A program made the translations under genes and the position numbers. Below are positions 61,725 through 64,000 of a stretch of DNA of 64,000 nt, piece after piece. The first letter of the stretch is position 1. Each line of letters starts with the position of its first letter. This stretch comes from Ignavibacteriales bacterium (GTDB lineage Bacteria; Bacteroidota; Ignavibacteria; UBA10030): positions 124,001 to 188,000 of the forward strand of contig JAPLFQ010000005.1 in NCBI GenBank assembly GCA_026390595.1, in the 5' to 3' direction. Under the pieces are notes generated by a model. That model was not told the DNA's origin and did not search any database. It saw nothing but the letters and a program-made list of their open reading frames with translations.

Positions 61725-63257
61725 CTATTGCGTTGGTTTGCGCGGAATTCGCTGATCGCTCATCGCGGCGTGATACGCAAAAGCAGCCATGATGACGGCG
61801 TTCTTCTTTAAATCTTCCTGCACCAGTGTGTCAAATACATCCATGTTCGAGTGACCTCCGATACCAACCCGGTCCTGCAGAAACTGAAACCCCGGCAGTC
61901 CGCTGTTATTGAACGGAATGTGATCCGTGCTCCCGACGCTCTGGATTGTGAGCGTGGTCATGCCAAGGTCCCGAAAGGGCTCCATCCATGCGCCAAATAT
62001 CCGCCGGACGAATTCGTTTCCCTGCAGGTTGATTCCGCGATATGCTCCCGCCCCATAATCCTGATTGAAATAGACGCTGAATTTCTCGTACTCCGGTTTC
62101 TTACCGTTTTTCGGGTCGCCGAAATGGGCTGACACATACTCCCGGGACCCGTTCAAACCCTGCTCTTCGCCGCTCCAGAGAGCAATGCGAATCGTCCGCC
62201 GCGGATGAACACCGATCGCTTTCAGAATTCTTGCCGCCTCCAGAGCCACAGCGCAACCGGACGCATTATCGCTCGCCCCCGGACTTTCGTGCCAGCTGTC
62301 GAGATGTGCTCCGATCATGACGATTTCGTTCTTCAGGTCTGTGCCGGGAATTTCACCAATCACGTTGCATGCTTTTTCGACCGATTCTCCAATCCGATTC
62401 CTTACCTCTACCTCAATTCCTACCGGGATGTCGCGTTTCAGAATGCGATACATTCGGTTATAGTATTCCGGCGTTACAGCGACAATGGGAAGCGAGTTCA
62501 GGTCTTTCTCGCGTGACCATTTGTCGTTGTTCGAACCTGGCCGACTGAAACCCCGGACCAGTCCGAATGTTCCGCCGTCATGCTGGAGGATGACGGTAAC
62601 ACCTTCCGATTTGAGAAATTCAATCCGCTCTTCTGGTCTCATCAGTTCCGGGTTTGGTATGGGCGGAGTGAAGACCCGCGGCGGTTGTACGGCCATGCCC
62701 TCAAGAGATTTTAGTTCTTCATCGGCGAGCCGGGAAAAACCTTTTGGGAGATTGGCGAGGTCTATCGTGTTTATTGGGGAAATCAGCACCGCGGCATTTT
62801 TCAGTTTCCCGCGGTACTTCTCGCAATCGGCTTTAACTTGAATGTCGACGATGACCGCAGGGCAGACAAGCTTTCCTGCAGTCCCCGGAGTGTATGCAAG
62901 CGGAAATCCCACCATGGGAACATACGACGGTTCGATCATGTGCAGCGAGAAGTACTCGTTATCCCACGCCGCACCATAATCCATGAATGGTTCGATGACG
63001 ACGTTTGTGAGACCGATCGTTTCCATCTTCACTTTTGCCCACCCCTGGGCCTTCTTCATGTGCTCGGAGAGAGAGAGTCTCGATCCAAGCACATCCGTGA
63101 TATATCCAACAATGTCCGTTACCTGCGAACGCTGGAAGCCTTCCTCGCGGATCTTGGCGACGGCGTCCCAATCAACCCTTGCCTGGTCTTTTTGCGCAAA
63201 CAGGGTGAGGGGTAAGACAAACATGAAGATGGCAATCGTTGTGCGAACGTTTCTCAT
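61725..63257 (-). CDS. Secreted M28-family zinc aminopeptidase
   Basis: A 510-residue exported peptidase. ATG 63257 has AAGGA 8 nt upstream and a signal peptide (1-22). A PA-type insert lies around 105-270. The M28 zinc ligands are present: H318-L-D (IGAHLDSW), D330 (GASDNASG), E364/E365 (WSGEEQG), a later Asp in YFNQDYGAG, and His in STDHIPF. Resembles carboxypeptidase-Q-like enzymes that release amino acids from small peptides. Second gene of the minus-strand operon, after the UROD-like gene. Confidence 0.93.
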   Translation of the reverse strand: MRNVRTTIAIFMFVLPLTLFAQKDQARVDWDAVAKIREEGFQRSQVTDIVGYITDVLGSRLSLSEHMKKAQGWAKVKMETIGLTNVVIEPFMDYGAAWDNEYFSLHMIEPSYVPMVGFPLAYTPGTAGKLVCPAVIVDIQVKADCEKYRGKLKNAAVLISPINTIDLANLPKGFSRLADEELKSLEGMAVQPPRVFTPPIPNPELMRPEERIEFLKSEGVTVILQHDGGTFGLVRGFSRPGSNNDKWSREKDLNSLPIVAVTPEYYNRMYRILKRDIPVGIEVEVRNRIGESVEKACNVIGEIPGTDLKNEIVMIGAHLDSWHESPGASDNASGCAVALEAARILKAIGVHPRRTIRIALWSGEEQGLNGSREYVSAHFGDPKNGKKPEYEKFSVYFNQDYGAGAYRGINLQGNEFVRRIFGAWMEPFRDLGMTTLTIQSVGSTDHIPFNNSGLPGFQFLQDRVGIGGHSNMDVFDTLVQEDLKKNAVIMAAFAYHAAMSDQRIPRKPTQ

Positions 63258-63322
63258 GGACGGATCCTTTGTATTTCGTTTGCGGTCAAGTGTATCTGTG
63301 CAAGCTGGTGCATTGCGTTCAT

Positions 63323-64000
63323 TTAGTATGTGCACTCTTTCGCAGCGGCTGCGAAGACCTTTAGATTTTCAACAGGAGTATCGAAAAAGTGGTCCGAGGC
63401 AGAACAGACATACCCCCCGTCGACACCGACTTTCTCAAAGAGCTCAAAGACCTTGTTCCGTATATCCTCCGGCGAACCGGTTGTTAACGTGTTGTGTTGA
63501 TCAACTCCGCCAATCAGTGCAATGCGTCCACCCACCTTCTGCTTCAGCTCCCAGGGCTCCTGGTTTCCTCCAACGCTTGGCGGAGCGACCGTTTCCGAGG
63601 CATCTGCACCGTTCTGTACGATATGTTCTTCTATGCCATGCGTACCGCCGCATGTGTGGTATGTTACCAGAAAATTCAGGCTGTGAAGCGCCTTGTGCAT
63701 TGCTGTATCATAGGGCAGACAAAACTCCTTATGCAGGTCCGGCGAAATTACTGTTGATGATGCCGAGCCACCGCCGGTTTCAATGAGATCGAATGCTGCG
63801 CCTTTCATCGATTCGATGAACTGCAGTTTCTTTTCCAACAGAACATGAAGCAGCTCGTGTACCCATGCCGGTCTTTCCATAGCTGAAACGATGAGATCGC
63901 TGATATCCATCAGGCATGCCGCGTGCTGCCAGCATCCGGCTTGATCGCCCCAGACAAATCCGCGCAAGATTCCGTGATCCCGCAATTCATTGTACTTTTT
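63323..64000 (-). CDS. Uroporphyrinogen decarboxylase-family protein, N-terminus outside window
   Basis: The frame stays open to the right edge (226 codons), so the N-terminus is missing. The visible C-terminal part has LIETGGGSASSTVISPDLHK then EFCLPYDTAMHKAL, YHTCGGTHGIEEHIVQNGAD and ALIGGVDQHNTLTTGSPEDI, which fit the UROD-like family. The HTCGG element resembles the zinc-binding end of methylcobamide methyltransferases (MtaA/MtbA type) more than heme-pathway UROD. A methyltransferase role is therefore possible, which would connect with the corrinoid cluster at 10-13 kb; that link is inference. First visible gene of the 55.6-64 kb operon. Confidence 0.8.
   Translation of the reverse strand, partial: KKYNELRDHGILRGFVWGDQAGCWQHAACLMDISDLIVSAMERPAWVHELLHVLLEKKLQFIESMKGAAFDLIETGGGSASSTVISPDLHKEFCLPYDTAMHKALHSLNFLVTYHTCGGTHGIEEHIVQNGADASETVAPPSVGGNQEPWELKQKVGGRIALIGGVDQHNTLTTGSPEDIRNKVFELFEKVGVDGGYVCSASDHFFDTPVENLKVFAAAAKECTY

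Overview
The window looks like a chromosomal segment from a moderately GC-rich, Gram-negative member of the Bacteroidota/FCB group. An Ignavibacteria- or Calditrichota-like lineage would fit, but this is inference. Supporting signs are a complete Bat (aerotolerance) operon, many exported glycoside hydrolases, the TIGR03545/TIGR03546 pair, and a candidate TTG-N20-TAnnTTTG promoter of the Bacteroidota type. No phage, plasmid, CRISPR or complete rRNA/tRNA gene was found.

Layout. 1-2.3 kb: small exported proteins and a site-2 protease. 2.4-9.7 kb: two large secreted glycosidases (GH106-like and GH2 beta-galactosidase) separated by a 1 kb tract of palindromic repeats that contains pieces of a tRNA-Gly gene. 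10.1-13.1 kb: a four-gene one-carbon cluster (pterin methyltransferase, MetV, MetF, corrinoid protein). 13.3-21 kb: a PhyH dioxygenase, an exported amidohydrolase, a YdeI-like protein, a C-GCAxxG-C-C protein, a GxxExxY gene broken by an amber codon, and a GH106 rhamnosidase. 21-26 kb: helicase HrpB, then an ECF sigma/anti-sigma/lipoprotein operon. 26-30.5 kb: a Tat-exported GH42-like protein, a VOC protein and lactate dehydrogenase. 30.8-39.6 kb: the Bat operon (moxR, DUF58, BatX-like, batA, fused batB-batC, batD, batE), interrupted after batA by a four-helix-bundle (S23) gene bracketed by inverted repeats. 39.6-44.7 kb: a membrane SpoIIE phosphatase, a DUF1579 protein and a kelch protein. 44.9-49.2 kb: a MacAB-like export system. 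49.3-55.6 kb: a zinc-motif protein, a Lon-like/TM/VCBS fusion, TIGR03546, TIGR03545 and DUF192 proteins. 55.6-64 kb: a minus-strand operon with a UROD-family protein, an M28 peptidase, a LamG protein, an exported DUF296 protein and a 1577-residue LamG-CARDB-VOC-VOC protein.

The glycosidases suggest growth on rhamnose- and galactose-containing polysaccharides outside the cytoplasm. The one-carbon cluster could process methyl groups, but no substrate methyltransferase lies beside it.

The most unusual aspect is the intergenic DNA. At least six families of short, degenerate, word-like or palindromic repeats fill the gaps between genes. Two families sit next to small genes of the S23 and GxxExxY types, which suggests an uncharacterised class of small mobile intergenic cassettes. 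The second highlight is the Lon-like/TM/VCBS fusion at 50.1-52.4 kb.
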